A DNA stretch of 15,061 bases from Tannerella sp. (GCA_031282485.1 JAITDQ010000238.1:1-15061), one strand, 5' to 3'; shown: positions 6,016 through 14,740, numbered from the stretch's first letter. Numbers and translations are program-made. The notes: a model not told the origin generated them from the letters alone.

Positions 6016-6441
6016 ATGCTAATCAAACAGTTATCAATATTCCTGGAAAATAAGAGAGGACGCTTTACCGAAGTGGCGAAGATTCTGGGAGAAGAAAACA
6101 TCAACATGACGGCATTTACCGTTTCCGAAAATTCGGATTTCGGCATCCTGCGACTTATCGTTTCGGATACGCAAAAAGCTATCAACGTGCTGCGCGACAA
6201 AAAATATGCCGTCACCGAAGCGGATGTGATATGCCTTCATTGTCCGAACAAACCCGGAGCGCTGGGTTACGCGATGGATATTATTACGCGCTCCGGCATC
6301 TTTATTGAATATATGTATGCGTTTGCAGAGGGAGGTTCGGCAAATGTGATTATTCGCCCGGACAATCTGGAGAAATGCGCTGAGGTATTAACTGTCAATA
6401 AATTAGAACTTTTGGCAGCCAGTGACTTATATAAGTTATAA
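6016..6441 (+). CDS. Tandem ACT-domain protein
   Basis: A 141-residue protein made of two ACT domains with no enzyme part. The first (about 1-66) begins MLIKQLSIFLENKRGRFTEV and contains L-G-E-E-N-I-N-M-T-A-F-T-V-S; the second (about 71-141) begins ICLHCPNKPGALGYAMDII with S-G-I-F-I-E-Y-M-Y-A-F. The N/K-R-G and K-P-G loops between strand and helix are the usual amino-acid-binding sites. It follows paaK by 41 bp in the same direction and is probably co-transcribed, as no promoter is evident in the gap. It may sense an aromatic or other amino acid and tune aryl-CoA metabolism, which is inference. The start at 6016 is the first ATG and fits the usual first strand. Confidence 0.88.
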   Translation: MLIKQLSIFLENKRGRFTEVAKILGEENINMTAFTVSENSDFGILRLIVSDTQKAINVLRDKKYAVTEADVICLHCPNKPGALGYAMDIITRSGIFIEYMYAFAEGGSANVIIRPDNLEKCAEVLTVNKLELLAASDLYKL

Positions 6442-6481
6442 TTATTAACGTTTTAAATATGGATAGTTCGAATTGAAATAT

Positions 6482-6489
6482 TATCTTTG
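6482..6489 (+). promoter_or_regulatory. -7 promoter element of the bamD operon
   Basis: TATCTTTG followed by CAGCC resembles the extended -7 seen before the WecA-like gene. The -33 region lacks an exact TTTG at the expected distance. The element overlaps the in-frame TTG at 6487, so translation should begin downstream of it. Confidence 0.5.
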
Positions 6490-6510
6490 CAGCCAAAAAT
6501 CAGGTTGAGT

Positions 6511-7320
6511 GTGAAAAATATTATTTTATTAATGTCTGTAATGGCGCTCCTGTTATCTTCCTGCGGGGAGTATAACAAGATATTAAAAAGCCAAGATGCA
6601 GATTTGAAATACTCTTATGCAAAGAAGTATTTTAATGAAAAGAAATACGTGAAATCGGCCACATTGCTGGAAGAAATAGTACAGTATTTTCGTGGCCGTG
6701 CGGAAGCGGAAGAATCGTTATACCTGTTGGCGCAAAGCTATTACGGGCAGAAAGATTATGTGACAGCGTCGGAGTATTTCAAGACGTATTACAATACCTA
6801 TCCGAAAGGTGAATTTACGGAGCTTGCACGTTTTTACGGGGCATACGGATTGTATCTGGATTCGCCGGATCCGCGCCTGGATCAGGCACAGACGCACGAG
6901 TCGATAAGCCAGTTCCTGCTTTACATGGAATATTATCCCCAGAGTGAGCGTGCCGGTCAGGCGCAGGATATTCTGTTCGAGTTGCAGGAAAAACTGGCGT
7001 ATAAGGATTATCTTGCGGCCAAACTCTACTACAATCTCGGAACTTATATGGGGAATAACTATCAGGCATGTGTCATTACGGCCGATAACACGTTGAAAAA
7101 CTATCCCGACACCAAATACCGTGAGGATTTGATCTATCTCATGGTGGCGGCGAAGTACGAACTTGCAATAGTAAGTATCGAAGAACGCTTACAGGGACGA
7201 TACCGTGAGGTTGTTGACGAGTACTATAACTACATGAACGAATTTCCGGAAGGAAAATACGTCAGGCAGGTGAAAAAATATTTTGACTACGCGAACAATA
7301 AAATAGAAAAGAATTACTAA
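6511..7320 (+). CDS. bamD: Outer membrane assembly lipoprotein BamD
   Basis: BamD is the lipoprotein of the BAM complex that helps insert beta-barrel proteins into the outer membrane. I place the start at the GTG at 6511, giving 269 residues: the result MKNIILLMSVMALLLSSCGEYNK is a standard lipoprotein signal with lipobox L-S-S-C18. Starts at 6487 (TTG, within the promoter) and 6532 (ATG, shorter signal) are alternatives. TPR-like repeats follow: Y-A-K-K-Y-F-N-E-K-K-Y-V-K-S-A-T-L-L-E-E-I, then E-E-S-L-Y-L-L-A-Q-S-Y-Y-G-Q-K-D-Y-V-T-A-S-E-Y-F, then a long repeat around LYYNLGTYMGNNYQACVITA and a final E-F-P-E-G-K-Y segment. These match Bacteroidales BamD closely. It heads an operon with rpoZ (18 bp gap) and a DUF4293 gene. 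Confidence 0.92.
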   Translation: MKNIILLMSVMALLLSSCGEYNKILKSQDADLKYSYAKKYFNEKKYVKSATLLEEIVQYFRGRAEAEESLYLLAQSYYGQKDYVTASEYFKTYYNTYPKGEFTELARFYGAYGLYLDSPDPRLDQAQTHESISQFLLYMEYYPQSERAGQAQDILFELQEKLAYKDYLAAKLYYNLGTYMGNNYQACVITADNTLKNYPDTKYREDLIYLMVAAKYELAIVSIEERLQGRYREVVDEYYNYMNEFPEGKYVRQVKKYFDYANNKIEKNY

Positions 7321-7338
7321 AATTATAATTAAGGATAT

Positions 7339-7671
7339 ATGGATTATCGGAAATCAAAAGCGCCGGCAAACACAGTTTCACGCGACATGATGAGAATGTG
7401 GGAAGAAACGGGAAATATATATGAAACGGTCGTGATTATTTCAAAACGCGCGAATCAGATTTCAGCGGAAATGAAATTCGATCTGGATAAGAAATTACAG
7501 GAATTTGCTTCGTACAACGACAACCTGGAAGAGGTATTCGAAAACCGCGAACAAATAGAAATATCGCGTTACTACGAGAAGTTGCCCAAGGCTACGCTCA
7601 TTGCAACCAAGGAATTTGAAGACGGGGAAATCTATTGGAAAAATCCCGTCAAGAAAGAACTTTCGGAATAA
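7339..7671 (+). CDS. rpoZ: RNA polymerase omega/Rpb6-like subunit
   Basis: A 110-residue protein of the Bacteroidota type of RNA polymerase omega, which helps assemble and stabilise the polymerase. The core signature is G-N-I-Y-E-T-V-V-I-I-S-K-R-A-N-Q-I (about 25-41), matching the omega/Rpb6 helix with its A-x-Q-I end. The long second half (DLDKKLQEFASYNDNLEEVF and E-N-R-E-Q-I-E-I-S-R-Y-Y-E-K-L-P-K) is the extension usual in Bacteroidales. Gaps to neighbours are 18 bp (bamD) and 16 bp (DUF4293), so it is likely translated from the bamD transcript. Confidence 0.85.
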   Translation: MDYRKSKAPANTVSRDMMRMWEETGNIYETVVIISKRANQISAEMKFDLDKKLQEFASYNDNLEEVFENREQIEISRYYEKLPKATLIATKEFEDGEIYWKNPVKKELSE

Positions 7672-7687
7672 AATACATTCGCAGATT

Positions 7688-8155
7688 ATGATACAGCGCA
7701 TACAGACGGTCTACCTGTTAATGGTGGCGGGTTTATTCATTGCCCTGATGTTTCTTCCGGTAGCGATGCTACAGTCGGGTGATCGTCTATATTCATTCGA
7801 CGTGTCGGGTCTGAACACGGTAGCGCAGCAGCCGGAACTCCTCTACCCCACGTGGTCTCTCATGGCATTAGCCGCCATTATCATAATCCTCTCGTTTGTA
7901 ATCATATTTACATATAAAAAGCGCATTCTCCAGATACGTATGTGCATTTACAATGCGTTACTGATGATTGGTTTTTGCGCCCTTTTCGGTTTTTATCTAT
8001 GGCAATTCGGCAAACTGCCCGAATTGCCGGACATGAAAATAAATATCCGTATATGGGCGGCTTTCCCCTTCGTAGCGCTTATCCTGAACTATCTGGCAAT
8101 CCGCAACATAGGAGCGGACGAAACGCTGGTACGTTCCCTGGAAAGGCTCCGGTAA
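7688..8155 (+). CDS. DUF4293 family four-helix membrane protein
   Basis: A 155-residue inner-membrane protein starting at the ATG at 7688 (MIQRIQTVYLLMVAGLF); a longer frame from 7601 would overlap rpoZ and is rejected. Four hydrophobic segments are seen at about 7-28, 56-76, 84-106 and 122-141. The MIQRIQTVYL start, the loop between helices 1 and 2 with a beta-like D-R-L-Y-S-F-D, and the R-S-L-E-R-L-R end fit DUF4293, a Bacteroidota family of unknown function. It is the last gene of the bamD-rpoZ operon; 7 bases later the convergent aroE ends, and no hairpin terminator is visible in that gap. Confidence 0.82.
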   Translation: MIQRIQTVYLLMVAGLFIALMFLPVAMLQSGDRLYSFDVSGLNTVAQQPELLYPTWSLMALAAIIIILSFVIIFTYKKRILQIRMCIYNALLMIGFCALFGFYLWQFGKLPELPDMKINIRIWAAFPFVALILNYLAIRNIGADETLVRSLERLR

Positions 8156-8162
8156 AAAGGCA

Positions 8163-8906
8163 TTAAGAATTCCAAATCTCCCACGAAACGTAAGCCTGCA
8201 GGAGAAGCATTTCCAGGCCGTTTTTCACGACCGCGCCTTTTTCCTTTCCTTTTTTCATAAACAACGTTTCATCCGGGTTGTAAAGCAGGTCATACAATAT
8301 ATGGCCGGGCGACACGTATTCATAAGGGATATCCGGGCAGGAGTCCGTTTTAGGATACATGCCGAGAGGCGTTGTGTTCACAATGACGGTATAATTCTCC
8401 ATCGTATTTTTTGTTATTTCGTCGTAAGTAATACAGAATTCTTTCGGCTCGCGCGAGACAAATACGGAGATGATTCCAAGTTGTTTAAGTCCGTGGTAGA
8501 TCGCTTTTGATGCGCCTCCCGTGCCGAGAATCAGCGCTTTATGGTGTGTATTGTTCAATAACGGCTCGATCGACTTTTTAAAGCCTATGATATCGGAATT
8601 ATGTCCTTCGAGATGAAGTTTGCCGAATAATCCCTTTTTAAATTTTATCACATTGACCGCCCCGATATTGCGCGCATTGTCGGTAATACTGTCCAGCAAC
8701 GGAATCACTTTCATTTTATAGGGAAGCGTCACGTTCAGTCCGCACAATAAAGGATTCTCGCGTATTACATCTTTTATCTCGTTTACGTTTTTAATCTCGA
8801 AGTTAACATATTCGGCATCAATGCCTTCGGATTCAAACTTTTGATTGAAAAAATCTTTGGAATAAGAATGTTCCAAAGGATAGCCTATTAATCCATATTT
8901 TTTCAT
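8163..8906 (-). CDS. aroE: Shikimate dehydrogenase
   Basis: Reduces 3-dehydroshikimate to shikimate with NADPH in aromatic amino acid synthesis. I choose the ATG at 8906 (MKKYGLIGYPL, 247 residues); a GTG two codons earlier is possible. Substrate-binding S14 and S16 lie in E-H-S-Y-S; the N-V-T-L-P-Y-K loop carries catalytic K64; N85 lies in G-A-V-N-V-I; catalytic D105 is in G-H-N-S-D-I-I-G-F. The dinucleotide loop is G128-T-G-G-A-S-K-A, followed by N-T-T-P-L-G-M. N-G-L-E-M-L-L-L-Q-A near the end is the family's closing motif. All key residues are present, so it should be active. It lies 22 bp downstream of purC, in the same direction, and is probably the last gene of that run. Confidence 0.93.
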   Translation of the reverse strand: MKKYGLIGYPLEHSYSKDFFNQKFESEGIDAEYVNFEIKNVNEIKDVIRENPLLCGLNVTLPYKMKVIPLLDSITDNARNIGAVNVIKFKKGLFGKLHLEGHNSDIIGFKKSIEPLLNNTHHKALILGTGGASKAIYHGLKQLGIISVFVSREPKEFCITYDEITKNTMENYTVIVNTTPLGMYPKTDSCPDIPYEYVSPGHILYDLLYNPDETLFMKKGKEKGAVVKNGLEMLLLQAYVSWEIWNS

Positions 8907-8928
8907 ACGCACATCATTTATTTCCCGT

Positions 8929-9873
8929 TTAACTCCTCAAATAATCCTCAACATTTTTTTCTATGCGTGCGGCGACATTTTCATTTTCGTTTTTCACAAA
9001 AACTTCGCCTGTAATATGTTCAAAAAGTTCTATATACCGGTTTGTTATCCCTTCGACGATAGCCGGCGTCATTTCCGGAACAGATTGTCCTGCCCTGCCC
9101 TGGAATCCGTTCTCCATGAGCCATTCCCGCACAAATTCCTTCGAAAGCTGTTTCTGCGGTTCCCCTTTGCCGAAACGCTCCCGGTAACCTTCCGAATAGA
9201 AATAGCGGGACGAATCGGGCGTATGAATCTCATCCATCAGATAAATCACGCCATTACGCTTTCCAAACTCATATTTTGTATCTACGAGGATAAGACCGCG
9301 CCCGGCGGCAATCTCCGTTCCGCGTTTGAAAAGCGCCAGCGTATATTTTTCCAGTATGGCGTAATCTTCGGGCGAGACAAGTCCTTTGGCGATTATCTCC
9401 TCCTTTGAAATATCTTCATCGTGCGCTCCCTGTTCGGCTTTTGTCGTAGGCGTCACGATCGGTTCGGGGAATTTTTCATTTTCGGACATTCCGTCAGGTA
9501 TCCGGACGCCGCAAATCTCGCGGGCGCCGTTCTTATACGCACGCCATGCGCTTCCGCACAGATAACCGCGCACAATCATTTCAACCGGAAATCCTTCACA
9601 GCGCACACCCACCGTAACCATCGGGTCCGGAGTCGCAAGTTTCCAGTTCGGGCAGATGTCTTCGGTCGCATCTAAAAACTTGGCTGCTATCTGATTGAGC
9701 ATCTGACCTTTGTATGGTATGCCTTCCGGCAAGACGACGTCAAACGCCGAAATACGGTCGGTTGCTATCATTACCAGCTTGTCATCATTTATATTATACA
9801 CGTCACGAACCTTCCCGTGATATACGCTTTTTTGTCCCGGAAACCGGAAATCCGTCTTAGTTAAAGCTTTCAT
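8929..9873 (-). CDS. purC: SAICAR synthetase (phosphoribosylaminoimidazole-succinocarboxamide synthase)
   Basis: Joins CAIR with aspartate using ATP in purine synthesis. Started at the ATG at 9873 ([20 protein letters not shown], 314 residues), the start Bacteroidales homologues use; an in-frame ATG at 9882 adds three residues and leaves only two bases after phoH. Landmarks: G-K-V-R-D (20-24), D39-R-I-S-A-F-D45, [41 protein letters not shown], and [10 protein letters not shown] plus [10 protein letters not shown]. It is the long eukaryote-like/Bacteroidales form with the extra C-terminal part containing [10 protein letters not shown]. Operon with phoH (11 bp) and aroE. Confidence 0.95.
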   Translation of the reverse strand: MKALTKTDFRFPGQKSVYHGKVRDVYNINDDKLVMIATDRISAFDVVLPEGIPYKGQMLNQIAAKFLDATEDICPNWKLATPDPMVTVGVRCEGFPVEMIVRGYLCGSAWRAYKNGAREICGVRIPDGMSENEKFPEPIVTPTTKAEQGAHDEDISKEEIIAKGLVSPEDYAILEKYTLALFKRGTEIAAGRGLILVDTKYEFGKRNGVIYLMDEIHTPDSSRYFYSEGYRERFGKGEPQKQLSKEFVREWLMENGFQGRAGQSVPEMTPAIVEGITNRYIELFEHITGEVFVKNENENVAARIEKNVEDYLRS

Positions 9874-9884
9874 AACTGTCATAT

Positions 9885-10832
9885 TTAAGAGTTTAGTATT
9901 TTTTCCTTTTTCTCATACGCTTCCACGATTCGCTGCACAAGCCTGTGACGCACGATATCCTTTTTCTCAAATTTTATTCTGCCGATGCCGGGTACGTGCT
10001 TCAATATTTCCATTGCCTGCACAAGGCCGGATTGGGTCGTCGGGGGCAAATCAATCTGCGTCACATCGCCCGTAACGATCATTTTTGCGTTCGTACCGAG
10101 GCGCGTAAGAAACATTTTGATCTGGTGCGTCGTGGTGTTCTGCGCTTCGTCCAGAATGATAACGGCGTCATTCAGCGTACGTCCGCGCATAAAAGCCAGC
10201 GGAGCGATCTGAATCGTATTGTTCTCCATATATTCCTTCAGTTTAGCCGCCGGAATCATTTCCTGAAGGGCGTCATATAACGGTTGCAGGTACGGATCCA
10301 GCTTGTCTTTCATCTCGCCGGGCAGAAAACCGAGCTTCTCCCCTGCCTCGACAGCCGGCCGGCTCAGGATCAGGCGGCGTGCCTGTTTGTTTTTCAACGC
10401 CCTCACAGCCAGCGCTATCGCAACATACGTTTTACCCGTCCCGGCCGGACCTACCGCAAAAACCAAATCATTCTCGTCAAAAGCGTTCACTAATTTCTGT
10501 TGGTTTTCCGAACGGGCTGTTATCGCTTTGCCGTTCATGCCGTAAATGATAAGGTTTGCCTGTCTTTCCGACACGATCTTTTCTCCCCTTACGATACCGA
10601 GAATTATCTCCTCGGAAAGAGAATTGTACGATTCGCAATATTTTTCAATCTCACGAATTTTCTTCAGAAAATCTTCCGACTCCTCCTCTTCGCCGATGAC
10701 TTTCATCACATTGCCGCGCGCTACAACCCGCAGCTTCGGAAAAAGATTTTTTATAAGCTGCAGATGTGAGTTATTCACTCCGTAGAACGTCAGAGGGTCT
10801 ACACTTTCAAGTATATATATCCTTTCTATCAT
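9885..10832 (-). CDS. phoH: PhoH-like ATPase
   Basis: A 315-residue cytoplasmic P-loop protein. Walker A is G128-P-A-G-T-G-K-T135; Walker B is V-I-I-L-D228-E229-[24 protein letters not shown] (157-177) is the typical PhoH/PhoL block, and [11 protein letters not shown] the later sensor motif. The N-terminal 100 residues carry the small RNA-binding-like domain seen in PhoL/YbeZ-type members. The family is linked to RNA processing and ribosome maturation; whether phosphate regulates this copy cannot be seen. A -7 promoter element lies 11 bp upstream, so the leader is very short. It is the first of phoH-purC-aroE, though read-through from the permease gene is possible. Confidence 0.9.
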   Translation of the reverse strand: MIERIYILESVDPLTFYGVNNSHLQLIKNLFPKLRVVARGNVMKVIGEEEESEDFLKKIREIEKYCESYNSLSEEIILGIVRGEKIVSERQANLIIYGMNGKAITARSENQQKLVNAFDENDLVFAVGPAGTGKTYVAIALAVRALKNKQARRLILSRPAVEAGEKLGFLPGEMKDKLDPYLQPLYDALQEMIPAAKLKEYMENNTIQIAPLAFMRGRTLNDAVIILDEAQNTTTHQIKMFLTRLGTNAKMIVTGDVTQIDLPPTTQSGLVQAMEILKHVPGIGRIKFEKKDIVRHRLVQRIVEAYEKKEKILNS

Positions 10833-10842
10833 AATAAGAGTG

Positions 10843-10850
10843 CAAATATA
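10843..10850 (-). promoter_or_regulatory. -7 promoter element of phoH
   Basis: On the minus strand this reads TATATTTG, matching TAnnTTTG, only 10 bases from the ATG at 10832. No exact TTTG stands at the -33 distance. The start would leave an almost leaderless message. Confidence 0.4.
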
Positions 10851-10893
10851 TACATATAAATTGAAATTATCTACCGTTCGCTTAATTTAAATT

Positions 10894-12147
10894 TTATTCA
10901 AACCGGAGGGATCCGGCCGGTTCTATTTTGGTAATCAGGAACGACGGTGCGATCATCATAAACATGGAAACGGCCAGCGAGCCTGCATTTATAATCACGA
11001 GTGTTACAAGATTCATGTCGATTGGCGCCGCATCCAGATAATACGTTGCCGGATCCAGCTTGAACCACTTGAAATGCGACTGCAGCAGGCAAACGGATAT
11101 ACCGACCACATTCCCCCAGAACATTCCTTTTATAATAAGGAAAAACGATACATAAAGAAATATTTTCCGGATGCTGTAATTGCTTTCGCCGAGCGTCTTC
11201 AGGAGACCGATCATATTCGTACGTTCGAGTATGATGATCAAAAGGCCTGAAATCATTGTAAACCCGGATACGAGAATCATCAGTATCAAAATCACGCCCA
11301 CATTCGAATCCAGTACGCTGAGCCAGCTGAATATCATCGGATTGAGTTCTTTGGCCGATCGTACATAATACGTATTCCCCAGACGATCTTTCCTGTCGAT
11401 CAGTGAGAAATGCAGTTCGTCCGTCAATTCGTCGAGATCGCTGTACCGGTCGATGATAATCCCTACTCCACTTGCCATGTCGTCGTCCCAGCCGTTTATA
11501 CGGCGTACCTGCCGGATATCGCAGATGACAAAAAGCTTGTCATAATCCAAAAATCCCGTGTCGTAAATACCGGTAATATGCAATTTGCGTGCACGCACAT
11601 CCCGGCCGTCAATAAAGTAAGCAAGAAACGAATCGTCGCAGGCAAGGCGCAACATGTTAGCCGTGCTGCGTGATATGAGCACGTCATTATTTGGCGCCGC
11701 CGTGTCAATACGAAGCATCTGCCCTTCAACCAAATGTTTCTTTAAAAAAGTAGTGTCAAAATCGGAACCTGTACCCTTGAGTACAATCCCCTGAAAAGCG
11801 TTATCTGTCTTGATAATGCCCGGCTTCGTAGCAAAAACTTCGACATGGCGCACGCCTTTCGTGTTTTCCAGCACATTACGCAGCGAATCACTAATCGCCA
11901 GCGGTACTGTCTCGTAGGAATTGTTGTTGTCGAAATTAGTCAGTTGAATGTGCATACCGAAACCAATCACCTTATTACGAACCTCTTTCTTAAAGCCGGT
12001 TACGACCGCAACGGATACAATCATCACTGCCAGCCCGATTGCAATCCCGGCCATGGCAATCCGTACGACGGGAGGTGTCACGCGCCTGTCATCCCCTTTG
12101 TCTTTGGAAAAATGGATCCTTTTAGCAAGAAAAAATTCTAAATTCAT
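10894..12147 (-). CDS. FtsX/LolE-type ABC transporter permease
   Basis: A 417-residue permease of the MacB/FtsX/LolC-LolE superfamily with four membrane helices: about 28-52, 282-306, 329-353 and 380-405. A large periplasmic domain lies between helices 1 and 2. The N-terminal M-N-L-E-F-F-L-A-K-R-I and the helix 2 end E-R-T-N-M-I-G-L-L-K-T-L-G (coupling segment to the ATPase) fit the LolCE subgroup, which moves lipoproteins to the outer membrane. The 'P-A-G-S-L-R' ending is also usual. A matching ATPase gene is not in the window, so it must lie elsewhere. Gap to the aminotransferase is 24 bp and to phoH 61 bp. Lipoprotein export is family inference; the substrate is unproven. Confidence 0.85.
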   Translation of the reverse strand: MNLEFFLAKRIHFSKDKGDDRRVTPPVVRIAMAGIAIGLAVMIVSVAVVTGFKKEVRNKVIGFGMHIQLTNFDNNNSYETVPLAISDSLRNVLENTKGVRHVEVFATKPGIIKTDNAFQGIVLKGTGSDFDTTFLKKHLVEGQMLRIDTAAPNNDVLISRSTANMLRLACDDSFLAYFIDGRDVRARKLHITGIYDTGFLDYDKLFVICDIRQVRRINGWDDDMASGVGIIIDRYSDLDELTDELHFSLIDRKDRLGNTYYVRSAKELNPMIFSWLSVLDSNVGVILILMILVSGFTMISGLLIIILERTNMIGLLKTLGESNYSIRKIFLYVSFFLIIKGMFWGNVVGISVCLLQSHFKWFKLDPATYYLDAAPIDMNLVTLVIINAGSLAVSMFMMIAPSFLITKIEPAGSLRFE

Positions 12148-12171
12148 TTCTCAACCAACCGGTTTATCGTT

Positions 12172-13362
12172 TCATTCATTATATGCTTCCAGCGCTTTCT
12201 CCAAAACAGTCAGCGCATTAGCCAAATCCTCCCTGTTGAGAACATAAGCAAGGCGTACTTCGTTCGTTCCGTATCCCGGCGTCGTATAAAAACCGGAAGC
12301 CGGAGCCATCATGATCGTTTGCCCTTCATACGAAAACTCACTCAGGCACCAGGCACAGAACTTATCCGCATCGTCCACAGGCAGTTTGGCAACCGTGTAA
12401 AACGCGCCCATAGGTATTGGGGAATAACATCCCGGAATACGGTTCAGGCGGTCTATCAGGAAGTTGCGGCGTTGCAGGTATTCGTTGTAAACCGACAGCA
12501 TATACTCGTCCGAAGTGTTGAGCGACGCTTCGGCGACGATCTGACCGATAAGCGGCGGACTAAGCCGCGCCTGACACCATTTCATCACGTTTTCGCGAAC
12601 GGATTTGTTTTTCGTAATCAGCGCCCCGACACGCAAACCGCACTCGCTGTATCGTTTCGATACCGAATCCACCAGTACGACGTTCTGTTCGATTCCTTCA
12701 AGATGAAACGCGGAAATATAAGGCGCTCCGGTGTAGCAGAACTCGCGGTATACTTCGTCCGAAAACAGGAATAAATCATATTTTTTAACCAGATCGCGCA
12801 GCCGGTTCATCTCCTCCTGCGTATACAGGTATCCGGTAGGATTATTCGGGTTACAGATCATCACAGCCTTTGTCTTGGGCGTGATCAGCTTCTCGAATTT
12901 ATCGAACGAAGGAAGAGCGAAAGCATCGTTGATAGACGATGGAATGGTCTTTATCACCGCTCCGCATGAGATAGCGAAAGCCATGTAATTGGCATAGGCC
13001 GGTTCGGGAATAATTATCTCATCGCCCGGATCGAGGCAAGCCATGAATGAGAAATTAACGGCCTCGGAACCGCCGGATGTGATAATGATATCGTCCACAT
13101 CAACCATTATTTTAAACTTTCGGTAGTAACCAACTAATTTTTCCCGGAAACTCGGCAAACCTTCACTCGGACCATATTCAAGTATCTTGCGGTCAATACG
13201 GCGCACCGCTTCGAGCGCCACTTCCGGCGTGGCCAAATCCGGCTGCCCTATATTGAGATGATATACTTTTATACCTTTCGATTTAGCTTTGTTTGCCAGA
13301 GGCACTAATTTTCGTATGGGGGATTCCGGCATGCCGATTCCCCTTGATGATATTGTCGGCAT
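12172..13362 (-). CDS. PLP-dependent class I/II aminotransferase
   Basis: A 396-residue aminotransferase of fold type I. N-P-N-N-P-T-G (171-177), S-D-E-V-Y (201-205) and the PLP lysine K236 in D-S-V-S-K-R-Y are all present, as is R-L-A-Y-V near the C-terminus for the substrate carboxylate. L-N-I-G-Q-P-D-L-A-T-P (36-46) is the N-terminal substrate loop. Many Bacteroidales genomes label the homologue aspartate aminotransferase, but substrate cannot be fixed from sequence. Start chosen at the ATG at 13362; the alternative at M11 would drop the S-R-G-I-G-M segment. It heads the leftward run, with a -7 promoter element at 13403-13410, divergent from the WecA-like gene. Confidence 0.9.
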   Translation of the reverse strand: MPTISSRGIGMPESPIRKLVPLANKAKSKGIKVYHLNIGQPDLATPEVALEAVRRIDRKILEYGPSEGLPSFREKLVGYYRKFKIMVDVDDIIITSGGSEAVNFSFMACLDPGDEIIIPEPAYANYMAFAISCGAVIKTIPSSINDAFALPSFDKFEKLITPKTKAVMICNPNNPTGYLYTQEEMNRLRDLVKKYDLFLFSDEVYREFCYTGAPYISAFHLEGIEQNVVLVDSVSKRYSECGLRVGALITKNKSVRENVMKWCQARLSPPLIGQIVAEASLNTSDEYMLSVYNEYLQRRNFLIDRLNRIPGCYSPIPMGAFYTVAKLPVDDADKFCAWCLSEFSYEGQTIMMAPASGFYTTPGYGTNEVRLAYVLNREDLANALTVLEKALEAYNE

Positions 13363-13402
13363 TATAAAATTATTTTTTTTCTAAAAATGACATTAACGGC
13401 CG

Positions 13403-13410
13403 CAAAAGTA
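13403..13410 (-). promoter_or_regulatory. -7 promoter element of the aminotransferase gene
   Basis: On the minus strand this reads TACTTTTG followed by CGGCC, a TAnnTTTG match about 40 bases from the start codon. An ATTG at 13434-13431 is a weak -33 at 20 bp. The GGCCGCAAA here (13398-13406) mirrors the TTTGCGGCC of the divergent promoter. Confidence 0.5.
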
Positions 13411-13457
13411 ACATTATATAATGACTTTAGCAATACAAAACATTTTTTTTTGAAATA

Positions 13458-13489
13458 TTTGCAGAATGACAAAATCTTTTATACCTTTG
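13458..13489 (+). promoter_or_regulatory. Bacteroidota-type promoter of the polysaccharide genes
   Basis: TTTG (13458-13461), 20 bp and TACCTTTG (13482-13489) match the consensus exactly. The start near 13496 leaves a leader of about 70 bases before the ATG at 13568, longer than for the other genes here. Confidence 0.7.
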
Positions 13490-13567
13490 CGGCCTGAAAC
13501 ACTAAAAATGTTTATGTCCGACTCATGATTCTATGGGACTGACGATTATTTTTATTATATATTATCC

Positions 13568-14740
13568 ATGTACAATTCATTAGTAATAAGCCATTTATGT
13601 GCCCTGCTGTCTCTTGTGGTTTCTATGATTCTCGCAATACTTGTTATACCGAAAATACTTGTTATTGCAATAAAACATTCTTTGTACGACGAACAAAATG
13701 ATCGTAAGACACATACAGGGGCTGTTCCCCGCATTGGCGGTGTGTCATTCATTCCGTGTATCCTTTTTGCGATGATGTTTTCCTTTGGTGTTTTTTACCG
13801 ACTCATCGATGGATTCGAATACGACGGTTTTTATCCCAACCATTCCGAATTTAGCCTTTTTTTATGTGGACTGCTGCTAATCTATTTAGGTGGCGTGAAG
13901 GACGATCTTATCGGGCTTCGCTATCGCCATAAGTTTACAATACAAATTATATCATCCGTGCTTGTCGTCATTTCGGGATTCCATATCAATAATTTTTACG
14001 GTTTTCTGGGTATTCATGAAATAACTCCGTGGATAGGTATGCCGCTAACCGTATTTATAATGGTATTCATCATAAATGCGATAAATCTGATTGACGGCAT
14101 AGACGGATTGGCATCAAGTATAAGTATTTTCGCACTGTGCATTTACGGCACCCTCTTCCTGCTTCACGGTATATGGTACTATGCGGCGCTTGCGTTCGGT
14201 ACGATAGGCGTGCTTGTGCCTTTCTTTTATTATAATGTATTCGGTAACGTGAAAAAAGGACGCAAGCTTTTTATGGGAGATTCGGGCAGTCTTACGCTTG
14301 GGTTCATATTAGGTTTTCTGGCCATACGTTACACCTGCTATAAACCGGATTTTATAATGTCGATCGGCAATGCGCTTGTCGTAGCGGTATCGCCGTTACT
14401 TATTCCAATGCTTGATGTGATACGGGTAGTACTGATACGGATAAAAAAACGCAAACATCTCTTTATGGCCGATCGCAGGCATATACATCATAAACTGCAA
14501 GACATGGGCATGCGGAAATCCTCCGCTTTAATTCTGATTTTGTCCATGAGCAGCGTGTTGTGTATCATGAATATCATTTTAATGCGATACATAAACTGTA
14601 CATATATATTCCTGACGAATATTTTGCTATGGGTATTCGTGAATAAGTATTTTTCTCATATTGTGGAGAAAAGGAAACGTTTGAAACATAATGTCAATTA
14701 CGCCGAAATTGCACGCTCAAAAGAGAAAAATGAGATATGA
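13568..14740 (+). CDS. WecA/MraY-family polyprenyl-phosphate sugar-1-phosphate transferase
   Basis: A 390-residue membrane enzyme with about ten hydrophobic helices. It is expected to move a HexNAc-1-phosphate from its UDP carrier to undecaprenyl phosphate, starting O-antigen, capsule or other glycan synthesis. Conserved sites: R46-K-T-H-T-G-A-V-P-R-I-G-G (cytoplasmic loop), the D112-D113 pair in G-G-V-K-D-D-L-I-G-L (Mg binding), N170-A-I-N-L-I-D-G-I-D-G-L-A (D176, D179), F-M-G-D-S-G-S (237-240 region), and H305-I-H-H-K-L. The HIHH motif and lack of MraY-specific features favour the WecA/TagO branch over MraY itself. The C-terminus is Lys/Arg-rich and cytoplasmic. It overlaps the next gene by four bases (ATGA), which suggests translational coupling. 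The sugar is inferred from the neighbour, not shown. Confidence 0.9.
   Translation: MYNSLVISHLCALLSLVVSMILAILVIPKILVIAIKHSLYDEQNDRKTHTGAVPRIGGVSFIPCILFAMMFSFGVFYRLIDGFEYDGFYPNHSEFSLFLCGLLLIYLGGVKDDLIGLRYRHKFTIQIISSVLVVISGFHINNFYGFLGIHEITPWIGMPLTVFIMVFIINAINLIDGIDGLASSISIFALCIYGTLFLLHGIWYYAALAFGTIGVLVPFFYYNVFGNVKKGRKLFMGDSGSLTLGFILGFLAIRYTCYKPDFIMSIGNALVVAVSPLLIPMLDVIRVVLIRIKKRKHLFMADRRHIHHKLQDMGMRKSSALILILSMSSVLCIMNIILMRYINCTYIFLTNILLWVFVNKYFSHIVEKRKRLKHNVNYAEIARSKEKNEI

Noticed and set aside
12319..12774. 151-codon frame opposite the aminotransferase gene
   Set aside because: Shadow of a conserved gene; no recognisable domain.
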